DNA from: a virus
Length of the DNA: 32,924 bases
Reading direction: 5' to 3' (one strand)
Virus record (IMG/VR): IMGVR_UViG_3300045120_000298
Coordinates: 1 to 32,924 of that record
Shown: in pieces, positions 20,335 through 29,550 of the stretch
Layout of the letters: each line of letters begins with the position of its first letter
How positions within the stretch are numbered: the stretch's first letter is position 1
Program-made: the position numbers and the translations under genes
Notes under the pieces: model-generated
Database searches by the model: none
What the model was told of the DNA's origin: nothing
Seen by the model: only the letters and a program-made list of their open reading frames with translations

Positions 20335-21705
20335 ATGCCCAGCCGCCCAGGACGAGCATTCCGCGACCCGTCAGTACAGCGGTGGCACGGGCCGATGCCG
20401 GCGACGACGGCGGTCACCACTCCGCCCCAGACAGTTTTCCTGGTCGATCCGATCGACCTGCGAGCAGAGCAGCGCACCCGCATGCGCTCCACCGTGATCG
20501 CGCCCTATGCGGCGCAGCGGGCCGCGGCGTCACTGATCCTCGAGGCAGCGGTGACGCCGCCCAAGACTCAGACGATCGTGAAAGCTGTCGTCAGGCCGGC
20601 GGTCCGCCCGAATGGCTCAGTGACCACGTCATACGACGCCGCCCGGGCGGGCGCCGGCGCATTCCTCACCAGCCTGGTCACGCCCCGCCAGCGCACCTTC
20701 GTAAACCAGGCCACGCCGGAGCGCCCCTCGAGGCGCCCGCGGGGCAAGGTCGCCGACAGCTACACGTCGGCCAGAGCAGCCGCCAGCGGCTTCCTCGAGA
20801 GCTTCGTGACGCCTCCCAAGGTGCAGACCTTGGTGCAGGCCGTCCGCAGCCCCAGGCGGCCCTCACGGCGCGTGCTGGCGCCCTACCCGCAGGGGTTGAT
20901 CTTCAGCCCCGTGGTGGTGTCGCCACCGCTGATCCAGCCGATCGTGGTCAAGGCCGCGATTGATCGCAAGGCGATCCGGCCCAAGCTGTACGACGCCGAC
21001 AACTATGCGAGCGCCCGGGCAGCTGCGTCGCTGATCCTCGAGGCGCTGGTCACCCCGCCCAAGGTTCAGAACATCGTGCAGGCTGCGCGTTCCCCCCGCC
21101 GGCCTGCACGGACCGTGTTCACGCTCCGTTCGCAGGGGCTGATCATCACGCCGCCGCCGCCATCGCAGCGGCTGATCCAGGCGATCGTGGTGGAGACGCA
21201 CGCCCGCGTCGCCAAGCGCGTCGGATCGGTGATCGCACCGTATGGGTCGCAGCGCGGATCGGCCGCCACCACGCTCTACGCGCTGGTCACACCGCCCCGG
21301 CCGACTCGTGTGCTTCAGGGTCGCCGGCCGCGGCAGCGCCCCCTTGTCGGGAGGGTGCGAGCGCCGCGGCCGACGTTCATCACCGGCGGCACCGGCCCCT
21401 CGGTCGGCACGCTGGTGCTGGTCGATCCCACGCCCTATAACCACGTCGTCGCGTCCACCATCGCCTTCGCCCAGATGCTGGTCGGCGATTGGAGCTTCAG
21501 CGCCTCCTACTCGAGCGGCGGCGAGACGTTCGTGGTGCCGGCCGTGAACGAGAACGTGGTCATTTCGATGCCGCCGGTGGGCGGATTCACGTTCCAGTAC
21601 AAGGCCGGAAAGATGCTCGCCTTCACCGGCGCCGGCACCGAAGTCGCGGGGGGCACCAACCTCTCCACCCTCGGCTCAATCCGTTGGTATGGCATGTTCC
21701 GATAG
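20335..21705 (+). CDS. Very basic repeat protein with C-terminal SYxSGG domain (456 aa)
   Basis: ATG 20335 directly follows the previous stop. Residues about 28-345 consist of about eight imperfect repeats of some 34-45 residues, each with VTPPKxQxIVQA (VTPPKTQTIVKA at 73, VTPPKVQTLVQA at 158, VTPPKVQNIVQA at 239, with diverged ones at 28, 115, 196, 273, 318), an Arg/Pro block (RSPRRPSR) and YxxARAAASxxLE. The net charge is strongly positive. Residues about 385-456 are a third copy of the domain coded at 17969 and 18318 (SASYSSGGE, GGFTFQYKAGK, GTNLSTLG). It could wrap DNA or bind acidic polymers at the surface, a guess only. Confidence 0.65.
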   Translation: MPSRPGRAFRDPSVQRWHGPMPATTAVTTPPQTVFLVDPIDLRAEQRTRMRSTVIAPYAAQRAAASLILEAAVTPPKTQTIVKAVVRPAVRPNGSVTTSYDAARAGAGAFLTSLVTPRQRTFVNQATPERPSRRPRGKVADSYTSARAAASGFLESFVTPPKVQTLVQAVRSPRRPSRRVLAPYPQGLIFSPVVVSPPLIQPIVVKAAIDRKAIRPKLYDADNYASARAAASLILEALVTPPKVQNIVQAARSPRRPARTVFTLRSQGLIITPPPPSQRLIQAIVVETHARVAKRVGSVIAPYGSQRGSAATTLYALVTPPRPTRVLQGRRPRQRPLVGRVRAPRPTFITGGTGPSVGTLVLVDPTPYNHVVASTIAFAQMLVGDWSFSASYSSGGETFVVPAVNENVVISMPPVGGFTFQYKAGKMLAFTGAGTEVAGGTNLSTLGSIRWYGMFR

Positions 21706-21714
21706 GAGCCCAGC

Positions 21715-24700
21715 TTGCCCGTCACCACCACACTGCTCGCCAGCGTCCAGTTCCCCCAGACTGACTGGTCATCGACCGACAAAGAGCGTGGCCGCATCGA
21801 CGCCATCGCCTATGACCCGGTCTACAACGTCATCTACCTCGGCGGGAACTTCCAGGGCACCAACCAGATCCAGAAGAAGGCCGGCGGAAACGTCACCCGA
21901 AACTTCATCCTGGCGATCGACGGCACCTCGCTCGAGGTGAATCTGAACTGGAACCCCAACGCCAACGGCCGTGTGTATGACATCAAGGTGAGCCCCGACG
22001 GCAACCAGGTGTACGTGGCCTATGCCGGCACCACCATCGGCGGCCAGACGCGCTCGCGGCTGGCCAGCCTGCAGCCCGCCACCGGCGCCAACACCGGCAC
22101 CGCCACCTCCAAGATTCCAGACCTCAGCTTGAATGCCGTCTGTCGTGACATCGCTGTCTCGGCGGACGGCCTTTTTGCGTGGGTGGGTGGCGACTTCACC
22201 AACGGCGGCGGCGGCACCCGGCTGATCAAGCTCAACCTTTCGGCAGCGGCGGCCACCGTCGTCACCGGATGGTCGCCCTCGGTCAACGGCCTTGTCCACG
22301 ACGTGCATGTCGATGAAGCCTCGGCCACGATCGTGGTGGGTGGCGACTTCACCGACGCCGCGGCGCCCTTCCTGGCGTCCTTTGACTCGGGCGGCTCGGG
22401 CGCTCGCAAGAGCTTCACCTACAAGCCCTCCGATCGCGTGCTTGGTCTGGACGGCGTCACCGGGTTTGTGTGGGCCGGCGAGGTTCACGACCGCACCCAG
22501 AAGGTCACGCTGCCCTCCGGCGCGGCCGGCGACTGGCAAGGCTGCGACGGAAACGTGCAGGCTGTCCTCTGCTACCAAAACCAGGTGATCTCCGGCCACC
22601 ACGGCGGCTGTGCTGCAAACGCGCTGGACAAGACCCAGGCCAATAAGTCGGGCGGCACGTGCCCCAATAACGGCCAGCTGTCAAACAAGATTTTCATGAA
22701 CGCCCAGGCCGACATGAGCCTCAACAACTCCTGGAACCCCGGCTTTTCTTCGAGCGCATCGCCGCTGGGAGTGTGGGCGCTTGGCACTGACGGGAAGCGC
22801 CTGTTCGTGGGCGGCGACTTCACCGGCTACAACGGCTCGAATAACTGCTATCGCTTCGCCGTCTTGGACGGCACGCCGCTTTCGGGCCCGCCCCCTCCGC
22901 CGCCCCCGCCGCCGCCGCCGCCGCCGACCGATACGCCGCCCACGGTGGCGATCCTCACCCCCTTGACGGGGTCAACGATCAAGGGCACGTCGATCGCGGT
23001 GCAGGCTCGAGCGGACATCACCACGCCCGGGGCCACCATCGCCGCGGCCGTGATGATCGTGAACTCAGACACCGACAACCCCATCCCGATGACGGTGTCG
23101 GGCTCGCCCTCGCCGATCCCCGACCCGACCCCGCCCACGGCGCCCACCAACCTGGTGAACGCCTTCGGCACCGACGGGTTGCCGAACCTCAGCTGGACGG
23201 CGGCCACCGATAACGTCGGCGTGACCGCCTACAACATCTTCCGAAACGGCTTCCAGTTGACCTCGCTGGCCGGCACCGCGCTCAGCTTCCACGACGGGCT
23301 GGCATCGCCGCAGACGAGCTACACCTACTACGTGGTGGCGGTGGACGCCGCCGGAAACGTCTCGCCGCAGTCCAACAGCCTCACCTTCACCACGCCGCCG
23401 GCGCCTACCGGCGGGGGGCAGGGAAACACCTTCTCCGGCATCCTCGCGACCGGCACGACCTCGGCCACGGCGGTGCCTCCGGCCGGCACGCTCTCCGGCG
23501 ATGGGATGCTGGCAGACGTGCAGGTAGTGGGAGCCGGGTCGATCTCGGCCGTCCCCTCGGGCTGGACGCTGCTCGCCACCCAGGCTGACGGCAGCCGGAT
23601 CGTAAAGGCGCTCTACCAGAAGTCGGCGGGATCGACCGAGACTGCCGGCTACACCTGGTCGGCCGCCGGCGCCACCTCGATCGACGTGACCATCACCACC
23701 TACCGAAACGTGACGGTCAACGCCGTTAGTGCGGCGGGGTCGGCGGGAACCTCGGCGGTGTCTCACTCGCTGCCGGCGATCTCCAACATGGGCGCAAACG
23801 ACATCGCCCTGGCCTTCATCGGCGCCGACTCGTCTCCCATCTTCCACGCCCGTGTCGGCACCACCATCGGCTGCATGCCCGACGGGTCGCTGTCGGATTG
23901 GGCCGACAACACGGCGCTGGCGGCGTTTGAGACGCTGATCGGACGAAAGGTTCACTACAGCCACTCGATGATCCCGCTGGACGTGGGCACCTCCGGCGGC
24001 CAGACATGGCCCGACCGGGCGCTTTCCACCGGCAACGCCAACATCATCGGCGACTTCGGCTTGAACCGGATCTCCTACGTCTCGTGGCCGCGGCCCCGCG
24101 GCGGCACCGGCGGCACCAACACCAGCTGGACATCCAAGTACGGCGCCAACGTCGATCCCAACACCGTGTTCGACTCGATCGTGGCCGGCGGCTGGGACTC
24201 CTACTTGACCAACCTGGCCAACCGCTTCAAGGCGTGGGAACACCTGACTGTGGTGCGCCTGTTCTGGGAGCCCAACAACGGCATGCCCTGGTCGATCGCG
24301 ACCTCCAAGGCAACTGCCCAGTACGCCACCAAGTACAAGGCCGCCTCGATCTACATCATGACCTTCGTGAACGCCATCACCAAGAACGTGTGGTGGCACT
24401 TCAACCCCCAGCAGTTCGAGAACACGCCCAGCGTGCCGGCCACCTCGATGTATTGGGGCGACAGCTACCCCGTGTACGTCGGTAACGAGTGGTACATGGT
24501 GCCCAAGACCGACACCTCGGGCGACACCTTCACCTCGAAGGAGCAGGCGTTCTACCAGAACTACCTCGGCCGCAATAACGCGCTTGGCCTGCCGATGCTG
24601 TTCGGCGCCGGCGAGGGCGCAGCCCAGCACCCCTCCGGCATGACCGCAAACGCCCAGAAGTTCTGTTACGACTCGGTGCGGCTGGCGCTGGTGCCGCAGG

Positions 24701-26304
24701 GATCGGCGCCCTCCAACTTCGCTCAGTGGAAGTTCCTGACCCAGTGGGACAACGTGGGTGGAAACGACGATCGGCTGGCCTCGGCGCAGGCGTCGGGGCT
24801 GACTGCCTATAAGACGCTGGTTGCCTCCCCCTACATGCAGCCGGCACTGCAGGACACGTGGGTCAATCCGGTGGCCGGCTGGAACGAGATTTACCAGCAT
24901 CGCCACCCCCTGGGGACGGCGCAGGCTCGCACCAACTATGGCGCCGGCATGCAGGGCCACGCGCTCTTGCAGCGGAATGCCAGCGCCCCCGCCCTGACGC
25001 TCACCGCCGGCGGCTACGGCCGCTGGGCGGGCTTCGTGGTGTGGCTCTCGGCGACCGGCTCGGGCGGCGGCGGATCGGACACGACCGGCCCCACCTTGAC
25101 GACCAACCCGTCATCCGACCAGACGCTGCCGGCGGGCACCGCGAGCCTTGCCCTGACCGGCACCGTCTCAGACGCCTCTGGTGTCGCATCGGTGACCGTC
25201 AACGGCTCGAGCCGGCCGATCACTGGCGGCGCCTTCTCGGCGACGATCTCGCTTCAGACCGGTGCCAACACGATCACGATCGTGGCGAAGGACTCCTCGG
25301 CCAACCAGAACACCACCACCCGCACGCTCACCATCACGGTGGCCCAGCCGGGTGGCGGTGGCGGTGCAACCAAGGTGGCATTCGCCGCCGACTTCGGCCC
25401 CGGCACCGTGCCCAAGAACGTGATCGCACAGATCCCCACCGATTCGACGCTGGCGTTCGTGATCGACGGTGGCGACAACTACGATCGCGGCGCAAACGAC
25501 GCGGCCACGCCCACCAACCTGACCTCCGAGATCGGCTTCTTCACCAGCCGCGGATTGACCTCGAGGCTGATCGGAACGCCCGGAAACCACGACTGGTGCA
25601 ACCGAAACATCGTCCCCTCAAGCGGCCACCCGACGTTCCAGGGCTTCCTTTACTGTTGGGGCAACGCTGGCGGGTTGGCGGCCGGAAACGCTGGACACGC
25701 CGGTGCTGGGATCGTCACCAAACAGGTGAACGGCTGGACGATCATCGTCGTCAACACCGTCATCACCGAAACCTCCACCACCCTGGATGCCCTGGTCAGT
25801 GACTCGGCCTGCGGTGTCGGCGCGACACAACTGGCAGCGATCAACGCTGCCCTGCCGACCTCCGGCAAGAAGGCGCTCGTCTTTGGTCACCACCCCGTGT
25901 GGAACGCTGATAGCTCCGATCACACCGACGGCACCAACGGCAAGGCCAACCAGATCGGAAACATGCGCGGCGCCGGGTCGGGCCCGGGCAACGCCAACTT
26001 CTGGCAGACGCTTCAGGGCCGGGCGATGGTGTACTGCGCCGGCCATGCCCACAACATGCAGATCCACCAGCCTCGGGACGCCAGCGGCAACGTGTCTGCG
26101 GGCGGCGTCACCCAGGTTGTCGCCGGCTCGGCGGGCGGGCTCAACTACTCGCTCAACTCGAGCTATGCCCCCGCGCCGGTGTGGACTGACGGCGGTGGCG
26201 TGCCCGGCTATGCGCTGTTCGATTGCCAGGTCAACTCGGTCACGATCTCGATGATCGGACAGACCGGCCAGGTCCTGAAGTCCGTCACGTTGGCGGCCAG
26301 CTGA
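21715..26304 (+). CDS. Giant multi-enzyme tail protein: beta-propeller, Ig/FN3, GH26-like glycosidase and PAP-like phosphoesterase (1529 aa)
   Basis: Start TTG 21715, after AGGAGCCCAGC. Domains: 1-385 a beta-propeller with repeated GGNF/GGDFT motifs; 389-406 poly-Pro linker; 406-465 Ig-like; 466-562 FN3 (LSWTAATDNVGVTAYNIFRN); 567-705 sandwich; 709-1112 a GH26-like domain with RLFWEPNNGMPWS (E852, likely acid/base) and FGAGEGAA (E967, possible nucleophile); 1124-1212 second Ig; 1220-1529 metallophosphoesterase with ADFGPG (D1226), GDNYD (D1254), GNHDW (N1291/H1292), FGHHPVW (H1392), GHAHNM (H1444/H1446), the motif order of purple acid phosphatases. The usual PAP Tyr (GDxxY) is D1257 here, Tyr is at 1256. 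Likely a tail fibre/spike degrading a phosphorylated surface glycan, inferred. Confidence 0.82.
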   Translation: MPVTTTLLASVQFPQTDWSSTDKERGRIDAIAYDPVYNVIYLGGNFQGTNQIQKKAGGNVTRNFILAIDGTSLEVNLNWNPNANGRVYDIKVSPDGNQVYVAYAGTTIGGQTRSRLASLQPATGANTGTATSKIPDLSLNAVCRDIAVSADGLFAWVGGDFTNGGGGTRLIKLNLSAAAATVVTGWSPSVNGLVHDVHVDEASATIVVGGDFTDAAAPFLASFDSGGSGARKSFTYKPSDRVLGLDGVTGFVWAGEVHDRTQKVTLPSGAAGDWQGCDGNVQAVLCYQNQVISGHHGGCAANALDKTQANKSGGTCPNNGQLSNKIFMNAQADMSLNNSWNPGFSSSASPLGVWALGTDGKRLFVGGDFTGYNGSNNCYRFAVLDGTPLSGPPPPPPPPPPPPPTDTPPTVAILTPLTGSTIKGTSIAVQARADITTPGATIAAAVMIVNSDTDNPIPMTVSGSPSPIPDPTPPTAPTNLVNAFGTDGLPNLSWTAATDNVGVTAYNIFRNGFQLTSLAGTALSFHDGLASPQTSYTYYVVAVDAAGNVSPQSNSLTFTTPPAPTGGGQGNTFSGILATGTTSATAVPPAGTLSGDGMLADVQVVGAGSISAVPSGWTLLATQADGSRIVKALYQKSAGSTETAGYTWSAAGATSIDVTITTYRNVTVNAVSAAGSAGTSAVSHSLPAISNMGANDIALAFIGADSSPIFHARVGTTIGCMPDGSLSDWADNTALAAFETLIGRKVHYSHSMIPLDVGTSGGQTWPDRALSTGNANIIGDFGLNRISYVSWPRPRGGTGGTNTSWTSKYGANVDPNTVFDSIVAGGWDSYLTNLANRFKAWEHLTVVRLFWEPNNGMPWSIATSKATAQYATKYKAASIYIMTFVNAITKNVWWHFNPQQFENTPSVPATSMYWGDSYPVYVGNEWYMVPKTDTSGDTFTSKEQAFYQNYLGRNNALGLPMLFGAGEGAAQHPSGMTANAQKFCYDSVRLALVPQGSAPSNFAQWKFLTQWDNVGGNDDRLASAQASGLTAYKTLVASPYMQPALQDTWVNPVAGWNEIYQHRHPLGTAQARTNYGAGMQGHALLQRNASAPALTLTAGGYGRWAGFVVWLSATGSGGGGSDTTGPTLTTNPSSDQTLPAGTASLALTGTVSDASGVASVTVNGSSRPITGGAFSATISLQTGANTITIVAKDSSANQNTTTRTLTITVAQPGGGGGATKVAFAADFGPGTVPKNVIAQIPTDSTLAFVIDGGDNYDRGANDAATPTNLTSEIGFFTSRGLTSRLIGTPGNHDWCNRNIVPSSGHPTFQGFLYCWGNAGGLAAGNAGHAGAGIVTKQVNGWTIIVVNTVITETSTTLDALVSDSACGVGATQLAAINAALPTSGKKALVFGHHPVWNADSSDHTDGTNGKANQIGNMRGAGSGPGNANFWQTLQGRAMVYCAGHAHNMQIHQPRDASGNVSAGGVTQVVAGSAGGLNYSLNSSYAPAPVWTDGGGVPGYALFDCQVNSVTISMIGQTGQVLKSVTLAAS

Positions 26305-28373
26305 TGGCAATCGCATTCGTCCAGGCATTGATGGCGGCGCCGGCCACCACCACCACCACCAATAACACCTTCACGATCACGACCACCAACGCCGTCTCGT
26401 CCGGCAACACAGTGCTGCTCGCCATCTGTTACCGCGATGCCACCGCGGGTAACCACCAGCTGGTCACCAACGTCTCGGGTGGCGGCGTCACCTGGTCAGT
26501 GGAGGCAACCATCGGCGGCCCCTCGGCCGGCGGCGTGGGGATTGCTCGAGCCTATTGCCCCACCGGGCTTCCGGTGAATACCAACATCACCATCACCGTC
26601 GGTGCCGGCCAGGCTCGTTGGGCGGTGCACGCCTTCGAGTACAGCGGTGTCGCAAACGCCGCGGCTGATAAGACCGCGACCGCCAGTGCCAATGCCAACC
26701 CGCCGGCCTGCGGCCCCACCGGCACGCTCGGCTTCGGCGGCGAGTTGATCTTCATGGCGCTGGCCCACTACACCAACGGATCAGACACCGGCACGCCCGA
26801 CTCCGGCTACACGGAGCGGATGGATCAGATGGTCGGGTCAAACACGTTCCTGCACGCCTACTGTGAGGACAAGATCCAGGGCGCCACCACGGCCGCATCG
26901 ACCGGCCCCACCGTTTCGATCACTTCCAACTACGCCTCGGCGATCGCGACCTTCGCGCCCTCCACGCCCGACACGACCGCGCCGACGGTGCCGGCCAACC
27001 TGGTCGCCACCGCCCAGACCGCGTCGCAGATTTCACTCAGCTGGGACGCGAGCACCGATAACGTGGCCGTGACCGGCTACAACATCTATCGCGGTGGGGT
27101 CAAGATCGCGCAGGTGGTGTCGCCGGGATTCAACGATTCGGGGCTGACGGCATCGACGCTCTACAACTACAAGGTGTCGGCGGTGGACGCCGCCGGCAAC
27201 GAGTCGGCTCAGTCAACCCAGGCAAGCGCCACCACGCTGGCCTCTCAGGGAGGGACGACCCCGCCAGTGCCACCAGGACTCACCACCGCATACGGAACCG
27301 CCACCGCGCCGCTTCAGGCAGACGTAGCCCCCGGCTTCCAGAACCAGATCGAAGTCAGGTTCACTGACACCAACGGCCAGACCGGGTCTGTCACGACGTT
27401 GGTGCGGGCGATCACCCAGACCGCCGACGTGACCGGCCCCACCGTGGCCTGGTCAAACGGCGGATCGAACGCCAACGTGGACGGCGCCAATGGGATCTCG
27501 GTGCTGCTGTCGGGCACCGTCTCTGACCCCAGCGGTGTCAAGTCTCTGGTGGTGACCCAGAATGCCGCCCAGATTTACAGCACCGGCAGCTTCCCCCAGG
27601 GCGCCTTCGCCTTCCCGGCAACGCTCGTGACCGGCGCCAACGCTTTCGTGTGCACGTTCACCGATGCCTCGGGGAACCTCAACACCACCATCGTCAACTT
27701 CACCCTGACGCTGGCGCTGGCCGGCGTGGACGTATCACCGCCCACGGTGGGGTGGCAGGCGCCGGGCGGATCGATCACCATCGCCGGGTCGGTCGGCCAG
27801 AGCTACACGGTGCGGGCAAACGTGGTCGATCCCTCGGGTATTCAGAGCGTGACTATCAACGGCACGGCGGTGACGCCGGATGCCTCGGGAAACGTGTCAC
27901 TGCCTGTGACGCTTGCTCTCGGTGCAAACGTGGTCACACTGGTGGCGGTGGACAACTCCGCGGCCCACAACTCCACCGGCTCGCTGACCCAGACGATCAC
28001 GCTGGTGGCGACGCTCGGGCCGACCCTGACGGTGACCACGCCGACGGCGCTTCAGTCAACCGTTTCGGGTGGTGACGGCACCCTGCAGGTATTCGAGGGC
28101 ACCGTCACCGCGGCCTCGGGGGTGACCCAGTTCACGATCAACGGCTCGCCCGTGCCGCTCGACACCAACGGCAACTTCTCCACCTTCGTGATCCTCCGCA
28201 CCGGTCAGAACACCATCGAGATCGTCGCGGTGGACGGCCAGCTGGTGGCCGCCTCCACCGTGCTTGACTACCTCGTGACCCTGGTGGACGGGCCTGCCCA
28301 GCCGGTGGACATCGAACTCTCAGAGGACCAGATCCGAACCGGCGCTCGCATCCACGAGAGGGGGCTCGAGTGA
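26304..28373 (+). CDS. Multi-domain adhesin: sandwich, FN3 and three Ig-like domains (689 aa)
   Basis: ATG 26304 overlaps the stop of the enzyme gene (TGATG), so the two are co-translated. Domains: 1-218 a beta sandwich starting MAIAFVQALMA, a relative of the product of 19636; 226-314 FN3 (LSWDASTDNVAVTGYNIYRG), closely similar to the FN3 in the 1529-aa protein; about 377-470, 473-570 and 570-665 Ig/cadherin-like repeats (GTVSDPSGVKSLVV, ANVVDPSGIQSVTINGTAV, GTVTAASGVTQFTINGSPV). A short charged tail ends it. It has no enzyme motif, so it probably forms the stalk or receptor-binding part of the tail complex. Confidence 0.75.
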   Translation: MAIAFVQALMAAPATTTTTNNTFTITTTNAVSSGNTVLLAICYRDATAGNHQLVTNVSGGGVTWSVEATIGGPSAGGVGIARAYCPTGLPVNTNITITVGAGQARWAVHAFEYSGVANAAADKTATASANANPPACGPTGTLGFGGELIFMALAHYTNGSDTGTPDSGYTERMDQMVGSNTFLHAYCEDKIQGATTAASTGPTVSITSNYASAIATFAPSTPDTTAPTVPANLVATAQTASQISLSWDASTDNVAVTGYNIYRGGVKIAQVVSPGFNDSGLTASTLYNYKVSAVDAAGNESAQSTQASATTLASQGGTTPPVPPGLTTAYGTATAPLQADVAPGFQNQIEVRFTDTNGQTGSVTTLVRAITQTADVTGPTVAWSNGGSNANVDGANGISVLLSGTVSDPSGVKSLVVTQNAAQIYSTGSFPQGAFAFPATLVTGANAFVCTFTDASGNLNTTIVNFTLTLALAGVDVSPPTVGWQAPGGSITIAGSVGQSYTVRANVVDPSGIQSVTINGTAVTPDASGNVSLPVTLALGANVVTLVAVDNSAAHNSTGSLTQTITLVATLGPTLTVTTPTALQSTVSGGDGTLQVFEGTVTAASGVTQFTINGSPVPLDTNGNFSTFVILRTGQNTIEIVAVDGQLVAASTVLDYLVTLVDGPAQPVDIELSEDQIRTGARIHERGLE

Positions 28374-28918
28374 CCTTCATCAGCCAAGACGCACTCGACT
28401 ACTCGAACGATGCCCAGATGCGCGTGGCCGTCGATACCCGCTCGCTGCAGCGGCGGATCACACTCACGCTGGTGGCCGGCACCGCAGAGTACGAGCTTGA
28501 CGATACGGTGGTGTCCGTGCTCAGTGTGCTGGATTCGGCCGGCGATCCGATCGCCCCGCTTCAGGCAGACGACGCGCTCACCCTGATCAGCGGCGGCGAC
28601 AATACCGGCGCGGTCACCATCACCGGCTACTACATGCTCGAGCCCGGCACGATCGGCTTCTACCCGGCGCCCGACACGGCCGACACCGTCCAGCTTTACT
28701 ACTACGCCAGGCCCGACGAGTTGACCTCGGCCTCAGCCTTTGAGATCAGCGGCGACGCCGAAGCCCTGATCGAACGGTTGGTGCTGGCCATGCGGATGGA
28801 CGACGACGGCCAGCTGGAATGGGCGGCCTACCAGGAATCGCTGTACGAGTCGGAAGCATCGCGGCTTCGGCGCCTGCGTGTGGATGAGCAGCCCTCGAGA
28901 TTTGCGGTGGCCCAGTGA
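28370..28918 (+). CDS. Head-to-tail adaptor-like protein (182 aa)
   Basis: GTG 28370 overlaps the previous stop (GTGA). The protein begins MTFISQDALDYSNDAQMRVA with a helical N-terminal stretch, then a beta-sheet region (YELDDTVVSVLSVLDSAGDP, TIGFYPAPDTADTVQLYYYA), then a helical end (AEALIERLVLAMRMDDDGQL, ASRLRRLRV). This helix-sheet-helix plan matches adaptor proteins such as P22 gp4 or the phiEco32/SU10 adaptors, here by gene plan and fold style rather than clear motifs. It is followed by a second adaptor-like gene. Confidence 0.6.
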   Translation: MTFISQDALDYSNDAQMRVAVDTRSLQRRITLTLVAGTAEYELDDTVVSVLSVLDSAGDPIAPLQADDALTLISGGDNTGAVTITGYYMLEPGTIGFYPAPDTADTVQLYYYARPDELTSASAFEISGDAEALIERLVLAMRMDDDGQLEWAAYQESLYESEASRLRRLRVDEQPSRFAVAQ

Positions 28919-29550
28919 GCGGCAACCAGCCCACCGGGTTCGTCCTGACCGTGACGCCACCGGTGCGCCACTGCATGAACCGGCTGCGGCTCGGGTTGGC
29001 CGACACCGCCAAATGGCCCGACTCGGAACTGCTCGAGTTGATCAATGAGGGCTACGCCTCGATGTGCACCAGCCTGCGCTACTTGCGGCGCGTCTCGAGC
29101 TTCCCGCTGATCGCCGGCCAGCGCGAGTACGGCCTGCCGGCCGGCACCGTCAGGGTGTTTCGGGTGTACGTGGACGGCATCCGGCTCGAGCCCGTGCCCT
29201 ACACCGAAGTGAACGACGGCGACACCGCCTCCTACTACCAGGAGGACGGAAACATCGGCTTTGTCACCACCCCCCAGGTCGATGGCGCGGCGTGGCTCTA
29301 CTACGCGATCTCGCCCACCCCCCTCGGCCTGGACGACACCCCCCTGATCCCACCGGAGTGCTACTACCTCTTGCGTCACTACGCGGCCTGGCGGATCATC
29401 ATGGTGCAGGGCGGCGCCCAGCGGATCGTGGAGGCCGAACGCCAGCACCGCATGTTCACCGACGGCATCAAGAAGCTCCGGCGTGAAATGACTCCGCAGG
29501 CTGAAGCGGCTGCTCAGAACTTTCAGGTTGCGTGGGAAAATGCCGTCTGA
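28915..29550 (+). CDS. Head-to-tail adaptor/connector-like protein (211 aa)
   Basis: GTG 28915 in a GTGA overlap. The N-terminal helical part (CMNRLRLGLADTAKWPDSEL, LELINEGYASMCTSLRYL) is the classic start of phage adaptor proteins (helical bundle that binds the portal). A beta-rich middle (EYGLPAGTVRVFRVYVDGIR) and a C-terminal helix with EAERQHRMFTDGIKKLRREM complete it. It should sit between portal and nozzle. Strong similarity in style to SU10-type adaptors is remembered, not searched. Confidence 0.72.
   Translation: MSGNQPTGFVLTVTPPVRHCMNRLRLGLADTAKWPDSELLELINEGYASMCTSLRYLRRVSSFPLIAGQREYGLPAGTVRVFRVYVDGIRLEPVPYTEVNDGDTASYYQEDGNIGFVTTPQVDGAAWLYYAISPTPLGLDDTPLIPPECYYLLRHYAAWRIIMVQGGAQRIVEAERQHRMFTDGIKKLRREMTPQAEAAAQNFQVAWENAV

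Noticed and set aside
23065-24960. A 631-codon open frame on the minus strand inside the tail protein gene
   Set aside because: It is a GC-rich antisense shadow, with Arg/Gly/Val-rich composition and no domain, opposite a gene with clear motifs.
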